DNA of 64,000 nucleotides from Roseateles sp. YR242 (GCF_900109745.1 NZ_FOAV01000009.1:1-64000), one strand, 5' to 3'; shown: positions 37,597 to 47,241, numbered from the stretch's first letter. Translations and numbers: made by a program. The notes: generated from the letters alone by a model not told the origin.

Positions 37597-37620
37597 CGCG
37601 TGGGGCAGCCGCCCCACGCG
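37597..37620 (+). promoter_or_regulatory. Intercistronic hairpin after the binding-protein gene
   Basis: Perfect 10-bp GC-rich stem CGCGTGGGGC/GCCCCACGCG (37597-37606 with 37611-37620) with an AGCC loop. It lies 9 nt after the SBP stop and 22 nt before the permease start. There is no T-run, so mRNA stabilisation or partial attenuation is more likely than full termination. Confidence 0.7.
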
Positions 37621-37642
37621 TCGCTGAGACGAAAGTGAATTG

Positions 37643-38335
37643 ATGAATTTGCATGGGTATCTGCCCAGCCTGCTGGAGGGCTCGCTGCTGACGCTGGCCG
37701 TGGCGCTGAGTTCCATGGCACTGGCGATGCTGCTGGGCCTGCTGGGCGCCCTGGCCAAGCTGTCGCGCTGGCGTGTGGCCAAGGTGTCGGCCACCATCTA
37801 TACAACGCTGATCCGGGGGGTGCCGGATCTGCTGCTGATGCTGCTGATCTTCTTCGGTGGCCAACTGCTGGTGAACAACATCGCGCTGGCGCTGGGCCAC
37901 GAGGATTACATCGACATCAACCCGTTCGTGGCGGGTGTGCTGACCATCGGCTTCATCTTCGGCGCCTACCTGACCGAGGCGTTCCGTGGCGCGTTTCTCG
38001 CCGTGCCCCCCGGCCAGCGTGAAGCCGGCCTGGCCTTCGGCATGACACCGCGCCAGGTGGCCTGGCGGATCACCTTCCCGCAGATGTTCCGACACGCCCT
38101 GCCCGGGCTTTCCAACAACTGGCTGGTGCTGATCAAGAGCACCGCCATCGTGTCGGTGATCGGCTTGCACGACCTGATGACCCGCGGCATGCAGGCCGCC
38201 GGCAATACGCGCGAGCCGTTTGTGTTCTACGGCGCCGTCGCGCTGATCTACCTGGCCTTCACCAGCCTGTCCGAATTGCTGTTCAGCCATCTGAACAAGC
38301 GCCTGTCCATCGGCGTCCGCCGTCATTCGTTGTGA
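37643..38335 (+). CDS. Amino-acid ABC transporter permease (HisQ/AotQ type)
   Basis: A 230-aa inner-membrane permease with five predicted helices. The EAA loop (EAGLAFGMTPRQVAWRITFPQ) couples to the ATPase. It starts at ATG 37643 (MNLHGYLPSLLEG). TLIRGVPDLLLMLLIFFGG is the conserved segment of the His/Glu/Gln/Arg permease family. It pairs with the next gene to form the heterodimeric channel. Confidence 0.92.
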   Translation: MNLHGYLPSLLEGSLLTLAVALSSMALAMLLGLLGALAKLSRWRVAKVSATIYTTLIRGVPDLLLMLLIFFGGQLLVNNIALALGHEDYIDINPFVAGVLTIGFIFGAYLTEAFRGAFLAVPPGQREAGLAFGMTPRQVAWRITFPQMFRHALPGLSNNWLVLIKSTAIVSVIGLHDLMTRGMQAAGNTREPFVFYGAVALIYLAFTSLSELLFSHLNKRLSIGVRRHSL

Positions 38336-38350
38336 TGTGAATTGCCGCCC

Positions 38351-39037
38351 ATGAATCTGGACGCCATCCTCGAGAACTTCCCCCGCTACCTGAGCGGCCT
38401 GCAGGCCACGGCCGAACTGCTGGCGATCTCGCTGCTCATCGGCCTGGCCCTGGCCATCCCGCTCGGCGTGGCACGCACCCTGCCCATTCCCTGGCTGTCC
38501 CGCCTGATCTGGGCCTACACCTACGTGTTCCGCGGTACGCCCATGCTGGTGCAGCTGTTCCTGATCTATTACGGGCTGGCCCAGTTCGAATGGATGCAGC
38601 AGAGCGCGCTGTGGCCGATGTTCAGTTCCGCCTGGTTCTGCGCCTGCCTGACCTTCGTGCTCAACACCGGGGCCTACACCACCGAGATCATCGCGGGTTC
38701 CATCCGCGCCCTGCCCCATGGCGAGATCGAAGCGGCCAAGGCCCTGGGCATGAGCCGTTGGGTGATGCTGCGGCGCATCGTGCTGCCGTCAGCCCTGCGC
38801 CGCGCCATTCCTGCCTACAGCAATGAAGTGATCTTCATGCTGCATGGCACCTCGCTGGCCAGCGTGGTGACCATCATGGATCTGACCGGCGCCGCCCGCG
38901 AGATCAATTCCACCTACTACATCCCCTTCGAGGCCTTCATCACCGCCGCGATGTTCTACTTCGCCATCACGCTGGTGCTGGTGGGCCTGTTCCACAAGGC
39001 GGAGGCCCGCTGGCTCAAGCCTCTGATGCCGCGCTGA
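38351..39037 (+). CDS. Amino-acid ABC transporter permease (HisM/AotM type)
   Basis: A 228-aa permease with helices throughout. It has YVFRGTPMLVQLFLIYYG and the EAA loop EAAKALGMSRWVMLRRIVLP. The ATG MNLDAIL at 38351 lies 15 bp after the previous stop, and a TTG at 38342 is an alternative. It forms the transmembrane dimer with the preceding permease. Confidence 0.92.
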   Translation: MNLDAILENFPRYLSGLQATAELLAISLLIGLALAIPLGVARTLPIPWLSRLIWAYTYVFRGTPMLVQLFLIYYGLAQFEWMQQSALWPMFSSAWFCACLTFVLNTGAYTTEIIAGSIRALPHGEIEAAKALGMSRWVMLRRIVLPSALRRAIPAYSNEVIFMLHGTSLASVVTIMDLTGAAREINSTYYIPFEAFITAAMFYFAITLVLVGLFHKAEARWLKPLMPR

Positions 39038-39149
39038 CCGTCGTGGCCGGCCCGGCTCAGCTTCGCCACATCGGCCTGGGGCCAGCCTGCTGCACCACCC
39101 CGGCATCCGCTCAACGGCATCCGGCCTGACGCCGCCGCCAAGGATTTCC

Positions 39150-40271
39150 ATGCAAGTTCAACAACACGCCCTTCCCAGCCCCTCGCCCGGCACTCGCCGC
39201 GAACTGGTCTCCCTGCACTATGGCCAACCTGGCCAGGGCACCAAGGTCTACATCCAGGCTTCACTGCATGCCGACGAGCTGCCGGGCATGCTCACCGCCT
39301 GGCACCTGCGCCGCCAGCTGGACTTGCTGGAGGCCCAAGGCCGTATCCAGGGCGAGATCGTCCTGGTGCCGATGGCCAACCCCATCGGCTTGTCGCAGTG
39401 GTGGCTGCAATCCCACCTGGGGCGGTTTGAATCACTCTCCGGCGAGAACTTCAACCGCCACTACCCGGCCTTCATCGAGGCGGCTGCCCGCGCGGCCGAA
39501 GCGCGGCTGGGCGACGACCCGGTGCGCAACGTGCAGGTGCTGCGCGCGAGTCTGAAAACCGAGATCCAGGCCGCCCCGGCCGACACCGAGCTGAAAGCGC
39601 TGCGCAAAACGCTGATGCTGTTGGCCTGCGACGCGGACGTGGTGCTGGACCTGCACTGCGATGCCCAGGCCCTGGTGCACCTCTACACCGAGACGCCCTG
39701 CTGGCCGGAATGCGAGCCGCTGGCCGCTTACCTGGGTTCGGCCGTCACGCTGCTGGCCATGGACTCCGGGGACAACCCGTTTGATGAGGCCTGCTCACAA
39801 CCCTGGTGGAAATGGAAACAGCTGTTTGGCGACCGCTTCCCCATCCCGCAGGCCTGCCTGTCGGTGACGGTGGAACTGCGTGGCCAGCAGGACGTGCATC
39901 ACGACCTGGCCAGCAAGGACGCCCAGGCCATCCTGGACTTCCTCAGCTTCCGTGGCGTGATCAGCGGCGAGGCACCACCTGCACCGGCCCCGGTGGGAGA
40001 TGCGCGCCCGCTGGCGGGTTGCATGCCGGTCCAGTCGCCAGTGGCTGGCGTGCTGACGTTTGTGCGCGAGGTGGGCGAGACGGTGCACGAGGGTGAGGTG
40101 CTGGCGCATGTCATCGACCCCATCACGGCGGCCGTCACTGAACTGAAGAGTCCGGTGGATGGCCTGTTTTTTGCACGCGACACGCTGCGTCTGGTCACGG
40201 CCGGCGCCAAGGTCGCCAAGGTCGCCGGGCGCGAAGCGCTGCGCACCGGCAAGTTGTTGGGAGCTCGTTGA
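39150..40271 (+). CDS. Succinylglutamate desuccinylase/aspartoacylase-family protein (AotO-like)
   Basis: A 373-aa zinc-hydrolase-family protein. Zinc site elements are HADELPG (His and Glu) and the later VLDLHCDAQ (third His). The C-terminal third (about 275-365) is a barrel like a biotinyl-lipoyl fold ([25 protein letters not shown]). No signal peptide is seen. In the Pseudomonas aotJQOMP arginine/ornithine operon a protein of this family (AotO) sits among the transporter genes. Here it lies between the permease (112-bp gap) and the ATPase (1-nt overlap). A role in arginine-derived substrate processing is inference. Confidence 0.85.
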   Translation: MQVQQHALPSPSPGTRRELVSLHYGQPGQGTKVYIQASLHADELPGMLTAWHLRRQLDLLEAQGRIQGEIVLVPMANPIGLSQWWLQSHLGRFESLSGENFNRHYPAFIEAAARAAEARLGDDPVRNVQVLRASLKTEIQAAPADTELKALRKTLMLLACDADVVLDLHCDAQALVHLYTETPCWPECEPLAAYLGSAVTLLAMDSGDNPFDEACSQPWWKWKQLFGDRFPIPQACLSVTVELRGQQDVHHDLASKDAQAILDFLSFRGVISGEAPPAPAPVGDARPLAGCMPVQSPVAGVLTFVREVGETVHEGEVLAHVIDPITAAVTELKSPVDGLFFARDTLRLVTAGAKVAKVAGREALRTGKLLGAR

Positions 40272-41041
40272 TGTCCACCGCCAGTCTTTGTGTTGACAAC
40301 CTGCACAAGCGTTATGGAGACCGGGAGGTGCTCAAGGGCGTGTCGCTCGCGGCCCAACCCGGCGATGTGATCACACTGATCGGCTCCAGCGGCTCCGGCA
40401 AGAGCACCTTCTTGCGCTGCCTCAACCTGCTGGAGCAGCCGCATGAAGGCACGCTGCGCCTGGGCAACGAGGAATTGAAACTGGTCCGCGAGCGCGACGG
40501 CAGCCTGCGCGCGTTCGACGCCGCACAGCTGCAACGCTGGCGCGCGCGCCTGGCCATGGTGTTCCAGAACTTCAACCTGTGGGCTCACCGCACGGTGCTG
40601 GAAAACGTCATCGAAGCGCCGGTGCATGTGCTGAAGCAGCCGCGAGCCCAGGCCATCGAGAAGGCCGAGGCACTGCTGGCGCGCGTGGGGGTGGCCCACC
40701 GCAAGGACGTCTATCCCGCGCAGCTCTCTGGCGGCGAGCAGCAGCGTGTGGCCATTGCCCGTGCGTTGGCCGTGGACCCGGAGGTGATGCTGTTTGACGA
40801 ACCCACCTCGGCGCTGGACCCGGAGCTGGTGGGTGAAGTGCTCAAGGTGATGCGCGACCTGGCTGCCGAAGGCCGCACCATGATCGTGGTGACCCATGAA
40901 ATGGGCTTTGCGCGCGAGGTGTCGTCTCACACGATGTTCCTGCACCAGGGGCGCGTGGAGGAACAGGGCCATCCTCGGGATGTGCTGTCCAAGCCCAACA
41001 GCGAGCGCTTGAAGGCGTTTTTGAGCGGCGGACTGAAGTGA
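40271..41041 (+). CDS. Amino-acid ABC transporter ATP-binding protein (HisP/AotP type)
   Basis: A 256-aa ATPase. Walker [11 protein letters not shown]-loop [17 protein letters not shown], signature [16 protein letters not shown], Walker [15 protein letters not shown] and switch His VVTHEMGF are all intact. The [11 protein letters not shown] wording is typical of HisP-type subunits for basic amino acids. The ATG overlaps the previous stop by one base (TGATG), so coupling is likely. It ends the operon. Confidence 0.94.
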   Translation: MSTASLCVDNLHKRYGDREVLKGVSLAAQPGDVITLIGSSGSGKSTFLRCLNLLEQPHEGTLRLGNEELKLVRERDGSLRAFDAAQLQRWRARLAMVFQNFNLWAHRTVLENVIEAPVHVLKQPRAQAIEKAEALLARVGVAHRKDVYPAQLSGGEQQRVAIARALAVDPEVMLFDEPTSALDPELVGEVLKVMRDLAAEGRTMIVVTHEMGFAREVSSHTMFLHQGRVEEQGHPRDVLSKPNSERLKAFLSGGLK

Positions 41042-41153
41042 TCGGGCACATGCGGCCGGTGGCGAGTCAGGGATGCCTCGACCAAGCTGGGCGGGTGGAG
41101 CCCTTCATCGTTCATCCCTGACGCCATCTGGTTCGAGACGCCCACCCTTCATC

Positions 41154-41636
41154 ATGGATAAATTGCTACTGCAGCAGCAGGTGCTGGAACGGCTCGCCGA
41201 AGACCTGCTGCAGGCTGAGCAGGCCGCGCGGGCGGCCCATGAAACGGCAACGCACGAAGAAAACATCGCCGAAAACAAATACGACACGTTGGGTCTCGAA
41301 GCCGCCTACCTGGCCACCGGCCAGGCCCGTCGCGCCGAGGCCATTCGCCAGGCGATTGCCAATTGGCGTCAGTTCCGCCCCCTCCCCTACGACGCCGGCA
41401 AAGGTATACAGCTCGGCGCGCTGGTCTGGCTGCTCGATTCCGAGGACAAGGAGCAACAGCTCTTTCTCGGCCCTGATGGGGGCAGCATGAAGTTGGCCAG
41501 CGGCGCGCAGCTCGTTCAGGTCATCAGCACCGCGGCCCCCTTGGGCAGGGCCATGCTGGGGAAATTCGAGGGTGATGAGGTGTCGATTCAGATCTCTGCG
41601 GTGCGACAGCGGTTTGAAGTAGTGGCGGTTTATTGA
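41154..41636 (+). CDS. GreA/GreB-like transcription elongation factor
   Basis: A 160-aa protein. An N-terminal coiled coil (about residues 1-70) with a tip-like EENIAENKYDTLGLEAAYL is followed by a GreA/B C-terminal globular domain (about 85-160, APLGRAMLGKFEGDEVSI). This is the short Gre-like group rather than canonical GreA, since the coiled-coil wording differs. Transcript cleavage by RNA polymerase is inferred from the fold. The ATG at 41154 is chosen because the upstream frame is unconserved. Confidence 0.8.
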   Translation: MDKLLLQQQVLERLAEDLLQAEQAARAAHETATHEENIAENKYDTLGLEAAYLATGQARRAEAIRQAIANWRQFRPLPYDAGKGIQLGALVWLLDSEDKEQQLFLGPDGGSMKLASGAQLVQVISTAAPLGRAMLGKFEGDEVSIQISAVRQRFEVVAVY

Positions 41637-41748
41637 GGCACCAGCAGATGAAGCAGTTTCTGCTGCCCGCGTTACTCGTTTCGGGCCTTCTGCACCTCGC
41701 TGCGCAAGCTGCTCCGTCCTGTTTTTCCGGCCTAGGTAAAGACAGGCC

Positions 41749-42480
41749 ATGACGGCAACTACGTCCGGACTATCCCACCGGGCTAACCTCGCGATCCAAT
41801 TCACCGTGACCCCGCACCCACCACCCACCACCCGTGGCCCAGACTTGCCGCGGCTCTACACCTTTCGTCGCTGCCCCTACGCCATGCGCGCACGGATGGC
41901 GCTGCTTCAGGCGGAGCGGGCCTTCGAGGCGGTGGAAGTCAGCTTGCGCGATAAGCCAGCAAGCTTGCTGGCCCTATCCTCCAAGGCCACGGTACCCGTG
42001 CTGCAGTTGCCCGATGGCAGCGTGATTGAAGAGAGTTGGGACATCATGCGCTGGGCACTGGCTGCGCCCGACGCGCAGGGCTGGTGGTCGCGCGCGCAGT
42101 TGCCTGCGAACCTGGACCTGCTGCAACGAAACGACGGCGACTTCAAACATCACCTGGACCGTTGGAAGTACCCCCAGCGCTACGCGAATGAAACCCTCAC
42201 CCCGGACGCACACCGCGACAGCGCGCTGGAGGTGCTTCTGAAACCTCTGGAGGCACGGCTGCACAGCGCGCCTTGGCTGGGCGGTGCCACGCCCTGCGCC
42301 ACCGATTTGGCAGTGATGCCCTTCGTCCGCCAGTTCGCCGCCGTCGAGCCGGAATGGTTTGCAACGCTGGACCTGCAGTCGGTACGGTCCTGGCTGAACG
42401 GCTGGCTCGGGAGCCCGCTTTTCCTGGCGTGCATGCACAAGCTACCCGCAGAAGGTGCGACGCGCTTTCCGCTGCTCTGA
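41749..42480 (+). CDS. Glutathione S-transferase-like protein
   Basis: A 243-aa protein with a thioredoxin-fold GST N-domain (LPRLYTFRRCPYAMRARMAL, with CPYA as the glutaredoxin-like start, and KATVPVLQLPDGSVIEES for glutathione binding) and a helical C-domain. The first 33 residues (MTATTSGL...) are not conserved, so the start may be an internal GTG in the Pro-rich segment before RGPDLPRLY. The catalytic Cys is inferred from omega- and beta-type GSTs. No operon partner is visible. Confidence 0.82.
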   Translation: MTATTSGLSHRANLAIQFTVTPHPPPTTRGPDLPRLYTFRRCPYAMRARMALLQAERAFEAVEVSLRDKPASLLALSSKATVPVLQLPDGSVIEESWDIMRWALAAPDAQGWWSRAQLPANLDLLQRNDGDFKHHLDRWKYPQRYANETLTPDAHRDSALEVLLKPLEARLHSAPWLGGATPCATDLAVMPFVRQFAAVEPEWFATLDLQSVRSWLNGWLGSPLFLACMHKLPAEGATRFPLL

Positions 42481-42537
42481 TTGATCCACGTTGCCCAGCC
42501 GCATCGTGTCGATCAGACACGGCGGAGGTGACGACGA

Positions 42538-42777
42538 TCAAGGCGAAGTCAGATCCAAACCAAGCATCGAGCCAAGGCCGAAAGTGAAAAACAACAGGCC
42601 CACGAGCAACAGCACAAAGACCGCGGCCACGATTCCGAACCCGCGGAGCACAACCCGCTGCTTTGCCGCCCCGTTCTCTTTTTTCCCTTGGTCGTAGTGC
42701 CACTTGATGGCGAAGAACATGCCAATGCACAGGACGATCACCTTGAACGCGATGAAGACTGCGGGGACCCATTCCAT
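42538..42777 (-). CDS. Small two-helix membrane protein
   Basis: A 79-aa protein with two membrane helices (about residues 5-22 and 45-68) and a basic loop YDQGKKENGAAKQRV. It resembles no family I can name. The ATG at 42777 (MEWVPAVFIAF) is chosen; a longer frame to 42921 is possible but lower in membrane logic. It is divergent from the MocR-type regulator and convergent with the GST gene. It might be a target of that regulator, but this is speculative. Confidence 0.6.
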   Translation of the reverse strand: MEWVPAVFIAFKVIVLCIGMFFAIKWHYDQGKKENGAAKQRVVLRGFGIVAAVFVLLLVGLLFFTFGLGSMLGLDLTSP

Positions 42778-42930
42778 GATGTTCGACGTTTCCAGGTTAT
42801 TGCTTGACGCTATCAATCTTGAGAGGCATGACCACAAACACAGGTCGGGAAGAGCACGTCGCAAGGCGTAGACATTGTCGCCCGCTCTTTCCAGTTGAAA
42901 CTGTGCGCTCGGCGGCATCAAAAATACAGA

Positions 42931-42944
42931 TTCAGATTTCTGAA
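42931..42944. promoter_or_regulatory. Short palindrome in the divergent gap before the MocR gene
   Basis: TTCAGA-TT-TCTGAA is a perfect 6-2-6 palindrome. The heptamer AATACAG occurs at 42923-42929 and again at 43002-43008. The layout resembles MocR-type operators built from repeats. No experimental support. Confidence 0.35.
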
Positions 42945-43049
42945 AAAAAACCGGATCAGATGGTCGCTTGAGGGGAAACTCCCAATGAACGAGCTGTTTC
43001 CAATACAGTGCATTCGTTCTACGCCTCGGGCCATATCAGCATCCACCTC

Positions 43050-44459
43050 ATGAAGCGCTACGAAGTCCTTGCCGATGACCTGGCGGCGTCCATCGCCGCG
43101 GGGCAGTTGCAGCACGGAGACCGTCTGCCCTCGGTCCGCGAAGCGAGCAAGGACCGCGGTGTCAGCCCATCCACCGTCTTCGAGGCCTATTACCTGCTGG
43201 AAGCCCGCGGCCTGATCGAGGCGCGCCCGCGCTCCGGCTACTTCGTCAGCCAGGCGGCGATCCCGCACCCTGAACCCCACGCGTCAGATCCGCTGGCCGA
43301 GGAGCGAAGCGTCGAGGTGTCAGAGCTGGTGTTTCAGGTGCTCGGTTTGTCTCGCAACCGGGCCGTCGTGCCGCTGGGCTCGGCATTTCCCAGCCCGACC
43401 CTGTTCCCGCTGGACAAACTGGCCCTGGCGCTTGGCAAGGCCTCGCGCGGGCTGGACCCATGGCGCACGGTTGAGGACCTGTCACCCGGCAGCGCCGAGC
43501 TGCGGCGCCAGATCGGCCTGCGTTATCTGGGCGCCGGGTGCAAGGTGGATGCGGATGAGATCGTCGTCACCAACGGCGCGATGGAAGCCTTGAACCTGTG
43601 CCTGGAGGCGGTTACGAAGCCCGGGGACCTGGTGGCCATCGAGTCGCCGACCTTCTATGGCGCCTTGCAGGCGCTGGAGCGCCGCGGGCTCAAGGCGGTC
43701 GAAGTCGCCACGCATGCGCGCACCGGTGTCGACGTGGCTGCACTGGCGGCCATTGTGGAACGCCATCCCGTCAAGGCGTGCTGGCTGATGCCGAATTTTC
43801 AGAACCCGTTGGGCAGCCTGATGCCGGATGCAGCCAAGGCGGCGCTGGTGGCGCTGCTCGCCGAGCGTGAGATTCCGCTGATCGAGGATGACGTTTATGG
43901 GGAGCTGTATTTCGGTCCACGCCCAAGGCCCGCCAAGAGCTGGGACAAGTCTGGCTTGGTGCTGCACTGCAGCTCCTTCTCCAAGTCGCTGGCGCCCGGA
44001 TTCCGGGTGGGTTGGACGGCCGCAGGCCGGTTCGCCCGGGATGTGAGCCGTCGCAAGCTCATGAGCTCATTAGCCACCCCTGTGCCGATGCAGGAGGGCC
44101 TGAGCGAATACCTCCAGCGCGGCGGTTACGACCGGCACCTGCGGCAGCTTCGGCAAGCGCTGGCCACGAACCGTCAAGCCGTGCTGCGGACCATCGCGAA
44201 GAGCTTTCCTCCAGGCACCCGCGTCACTCAGCCGGAAGGCGGCTATTGCGTTTGGGTCGAGTTGCCCTCACAGATCGATGTACTGGAACTGCACAGGGTT
44301 GCTTTGTCTCATGACATCAGCATCGCGCCGGGGCATCTGTTCTCGGCGGATCGGCGATTCACGCACCACCTGCGGCTCAATTTCGGGCATCCCGACAACG
44401 CGCAGGTCGAGGGGGCGCTGAAGACCTTGGGCCAGATCGCAAAAGCGCTTGTCCGGTAG
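43050..44459 (+). CDS. MocR-family (GntR-HTH/aminotransferase) regulator
   Basis: A 469-aa chimera. Residues 1-72 are a GntR-type winged HTH (YEVLADDLAASIAAGQL, DRLPSVREASKDRGVSPSTV). Residues about 90-469 are a fold-type I aminotransferase with the PLP lysine at Lys312 (CSSFSKSLAPGFRVGW), IEDDVYGELYF and LMPNFQNPLG. Such proteins sense PLP or an amine and regulate neighbours, often a divergent gene. An upstream start at 43008 would add 14 residues. Possible operator repeats lie just upstream. Confidence 0.92.
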   Translation: MKRYEVLADDLAASIAAGQLQHGDRLPSVREASKDRGVSPSTVFEAYYLLEARGLIEARPRSGYFVSQAAIPHPEPHASDPLAEERSVEVSELVFQVLGLSRNRAVVPLGSAFPSPTLFPLDKLALALGKASRGLDPWRTVEDLSPGSAELRRQIGLRYLGAGCKVDADEIVVTNGAMEALNLCLEAVTKPGDLVAIESPTFYGALQALERRGLKAVEVATHARTGVDVAALAAIVERHPVKACWLMPNFQNPLGSLMPDAAKAALVALLAEREIPLIEDDVYGELYFGPRPRPAKSWDKSGLVLHCSSFSKSLAPGFRVGWTAAGRFARDVSRRKLMSSLATPVPMQEGLSEYLQRGGYDRHLRQLRQALATNRQAVLRTIAKSFPPGTRVTQPEGGYCVWVELPSQIDVLELHRVALSHDISIAPGHLFSADRRFTHHLRLNFGHPDNAQVEGALKTLGQIAKALVR

Positions 44460-44758
44460 GTGCCTCTGCTGCGCCCCCCCATAAGTGGCTAGGTAAAGTG
44501 GTCCACCACATCTTGGCCTGGTCTGACATCTCGCGATGTGCTGCGCATTCCTTTGTTCCGGGGCGATATTCACGCAATCTTCACGCAGCACTCACTCAGC
44601 CATGACGAGCGTACCGGTTCGATTCCAGTGAAAAGGCAACCTTGCGTTCTTGTCTTTCGCGGGGGCAAGAATTTCAGCTCGGATGCCCCTCGAAAGAGCG
44701 CCCATCTATCCTGGCTCCCAACGGCCAAAGCATTAATGACCTCCTTCGCAAGAACCCC
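44460..44758. other. Gene-free 299-bp stretch
   Basis: Lower in GC than its surroundings. It contains a T-loop-like GGTTCGATTCC near 44612 but no tRNA. No terminator or convincing promoter seen. Confidence 0.5.
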
Positions 44759-45718
44759 ATGAGAAATGCCTCAGACAAGCCACTTGTAGTGCGACTCCGC
44801 AACTTCGTCGGAGATGTGGTGCTCGGTGTGCCAGCATTGCGCCTGCTGCAGCGCCACGGTCATAGCTTGCATCTTGTTGGCAAACCATGGGCATCCTCGT
44901 TGCTCGAAGCAGAAGGCTGGACGGTCGAGCCACGACCCAAGAGGCTCGGCGACCGCTTGACTCAGTTGCGCCGACTACGAGCCCAAGCTGCGGAACGTGA
45001 TCCAAGCTTTGACGTTCGACCCAATACAGTCCTGTTCCCGTGGGCCTTCTCGGCCGCCCTGGACGCACGGCTTGCCGGACTCAAGGCCACTGGCTATGCG
45101 AATGAAGCTCGCGGTTGGCTATTGCATCGCAGCCTTGCGATGCCTGCGGCAGGACATGCGCTGTTGAACTACTGGGAATTGGCCTGTCGTTTCCTTGGCT
45201 TAGATGAGGCGCCGCCGAAAGAAATCGGCCTGAAGGTCAGCCCAGCACAGCAAGCTGCGGCGACGGCGCTGCTTTCCAGGTGCGGGGTTGATCTTGATCG
45301 CAAGTTTGTCCTGCTTTGCCCCTTTGCAGGAGGGACTTTCGAGGGACAGGCAAAAACCTGGCCCCAGTTCAAACAGTTCGCTTCATTGCTATCGCGCGCC
45401 GGTCATCAGGTGGTCGTTTGCCCAGGCCCTGGCGAAGAGGCACATGCTGTTGAGCACTATGGTGATGCGCATTGCTTGCACGGAGTCAGCCTCGGCGTTT
45501 ACAGCGCATTGCTACAACGCGCGGCGATTGTTGTCGGGAACGATACCGGGCCGATGCATATGGCTGCGGCCGTGGGTGCGTCGGTCTTGAGCATTCTTGG
45601 GCCGACCATTCCTGAGCTCTGGGCTCCGTGGGGCTCAAGCGTTGAGATCCTGCGCATTCACCCGGCTTGGCCCTCTCCGGGCGACGTGCTGTCGCGGGTC
45701 GAGCAGAAGCTCGATTAA
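44759..45718 (+). CDS. GT9 heptosyltransferase-like protein
   Basis: A 319-aa GT-B enzyme of the heptosyltransferase family (RLRNFVGDVVLGVPALRLL; FVLLCPFAGGTFEGQAKTWP; VVGNDTGPMHMAAAVGAS; ILGPTIPELWAP). Start at ATG MRNASDKP; a longer frame begins at 44642. Codon use is a little more AT-rich than neighbours. It is isolated from other LPS genes, which raises the possibility of transfer. The substrate (heptose or another sugar of the core) is inferred from family. Confidence 0.86.
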   Translation: MRNASDKPLVVRLRNFVGDVVLGVPALRLLQRHGHSLHLVGKPWASSLLEAEGWTVEPRPKRLGDRLTQLRRLRAQAAERDPSFDVRPNTVLFPWAFSAALDARLAGLKATGYANEARGWLLHRSLAMPAAGHALLNYWELACRFLGLDEAPPKEIGLKVSPAQQAAATALLSRCGVDLDRKFVLLCPFAGGTFEGQAKTWPQFKQFASLLSRAGHQVVVCPGPGEEAHAVEHYGDAHCLHGVSLGVYSALLQRAAIVVGNDTGPMHMAAAVGASVLSILGPTIPELWAPWGSSVEILRIHPAWPSPGDVLSRVEQKLD

Positions 45719-45897
45719 GCCTGGCGGTGGATACGCCCGACCTCAGGGCGGGCTCAGCGGAGGCTGCCGAACGGGTTATGCAGAGCTTCCCAAACGCGCT
45801 ACGGTGACGCATTAGCCGGTGCGGTCATCTCCTTCCGCAAGCGAAAAGGGCTACGGTGGGTTGATGCGTTGGGCGTTGGGCGTGGGCGTTGCGATCG

Positions 45898-47241
45898 TCA
45901 GACGCAGTAGATGTAGCGCCGCGTCAGCGGAACAGGCGCGGGCCCACCGTCTCGCTTGCTGGCCAGGATCTGGTACAGGCCCAGTTCGCCACTTTCGAAT
46001 TCCAACGCACTGGCCGCCATGTAGAGCCGCCAGATGCGGTAATGGGCTTCGTCCACGTAACGCAGCGCCCGATCATGCTCGGCCTCCAGGCGCGCCACCC
46101 AGGCGCGCAAGGTCTTGGCATAGTGCATGCGAAGACCTTCAACATCATGCAGCTCAAACTGCTGCTGCTCCATCACCCGCATGACATTGCTGGCCCGGTC
46201 AAGTTCGCCGTCGGGAAACACATAACGGTTGATAAAACGTGAGGACAAGGCCTGCCCCCATCCCTCCTCTTCATGGGTGATGCCATGGTTGAGGAAAAGG
46301 CCGCCAGGCTTGAGCAAACGGTTCACGGAAGCAAAGTAGACCGGCAGGTTCTTGAGCCCCACATGCTCGAACATGCCCACGCTGGACACCTTGTCAAACT
46401 GACCGGTCATGTCGCGGTAGTCGCAAAGGCGCACCTCCACCTGCCCCTCCATCCCCGCCGCCTGGATGCGCGCCTTCGCCAGCGCGAGCTGCCGCTCGGA
46501 CAAGGTGATGCCGGTGGCCTTGACACCGTAATGGCGCGCCGCATGCATGACCAGCGCGCCCCAGCCACAGCCCACATCCAGCAGCGCCTCACCCGGCTGC
46601 AGCCGCAATTTGCGGCAGATGTGGTCAAGCTTGGACCACTGGGCCTGCGCCAGGTCCGTCTCTTCGGTCTCGTAATAGGCACAGGAATAGACCATGCGCG
46701 GGTCCAGCCACAACGCATAGAAGTCGTTGGAGAGGTCGTAGTGAAAGGCGATGGCCGCCTTGTTTTCCGCCCGGGTGTGGCGCCGGACACCAAAGGCTCG
46801 CAGTTGCTCGTCCGAGCTGCCCGGTGGCGGTGCCAGCAGGCGTACCGCCAGCCGTAAACGGTCATGCCACGACAGCTTGAGCGCCGGGAGGTGGTCCTTG
46901 AGCTGCAGCGCCTCGAAGAAATCACCCTCCACGTCCAGCGCCCCAGTGAAATACGCCTCGGCAAAACGCAAAGGGTCCTGCCCCAGCAGGAGTCGCCGCA
47001 ATGCGCTCGGGTCGTTGAGCACCAGCGTGAAAGCGGGTGGCTGATGCGCCACTCGCCCGAGCCGCGTGGCCCAGCTACCCACCCTCAGCCCCAGGCTACC
47101 CGGGTAACCGTCGAAAAGCCGCTGCAGCAAGGTGAGCCCGGCCGGCGGCAACGGCGCCGGCCCGGGCAAGGCCACGGCAGCACCCCGCCGATCGTCCTGT
47201 GCCGAGTCGCCGGGAGCCGGCGACAACAGTTCCTGTTCCAT
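45898..47241 (-). CDS. cfa: Cyclopropane-fatty-acyl-phospholipid synthase
   Basis: A 447-aa enzyme that methylenates unsaturated acyl chains of membrane phospholipids with SAM. An N-terminal SCP2-like domain (about residues 30-130) precedes the methyltransferase domain: SAM motif LLDVGCGWGALVMHAA, YSCAYYETEE and GMFEHVG, and the downstream FLNHGI. It is long for the family owing to its N-terminal part, and intact. Divergent from acnA across a 542-bp gap. Confidence 0.92.
   Translation of the reverse strand: MEQELLSPAPGDSAQDDRRGAAVALPGPAPLPPAGLTLLQRLFDGYPGSLGLRVGSWATRLGRVAHQPPAFTLVLNDPSALRRLLLGQDPLRFAEAYFTGALDVEGDFFEALQLKDHLPALKLSWHDRLRLAVRLLAPPPGSSDEQLRAFGVRRHTRAENKAAIAFHYDLSNDFYALWLDPRMVYSCAYYETEETDLAQAQWSKLDHICRKLRLQPGEALLDVGCGWGALVMHAARHYGVKATGITLSERQLALAKARIQAAGMEGQVEVRLCDYRDMTGQFDKVSSVGMFEHVGLKNLPVYFASVNRLLKPGGLFLNHGITHEEEGWGQALSSRFINRYVFPDGELDRASNVMRVMEQQQFELHDVEGLRMHYAKTLRAWVARLEAEHDRALRYVDEAHYRIWRLYMAASALEFESGELGLYQILASKRDGGPAPVPLTRRYIYCV

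Noticed and set aside
44580-44650. tRNA-like T-loop (GGTTCGATTCC) near 44612
   Set aside because: No acceptor stem, D-arm or anticodon arm can be folded around it; at best a tRNA remnant.
45850-45897. GTTGGGCG short direct repeats
   Set aside because: Only two or three imperfect copies with no spacing regularity; likely chance in GC-rich DNA.
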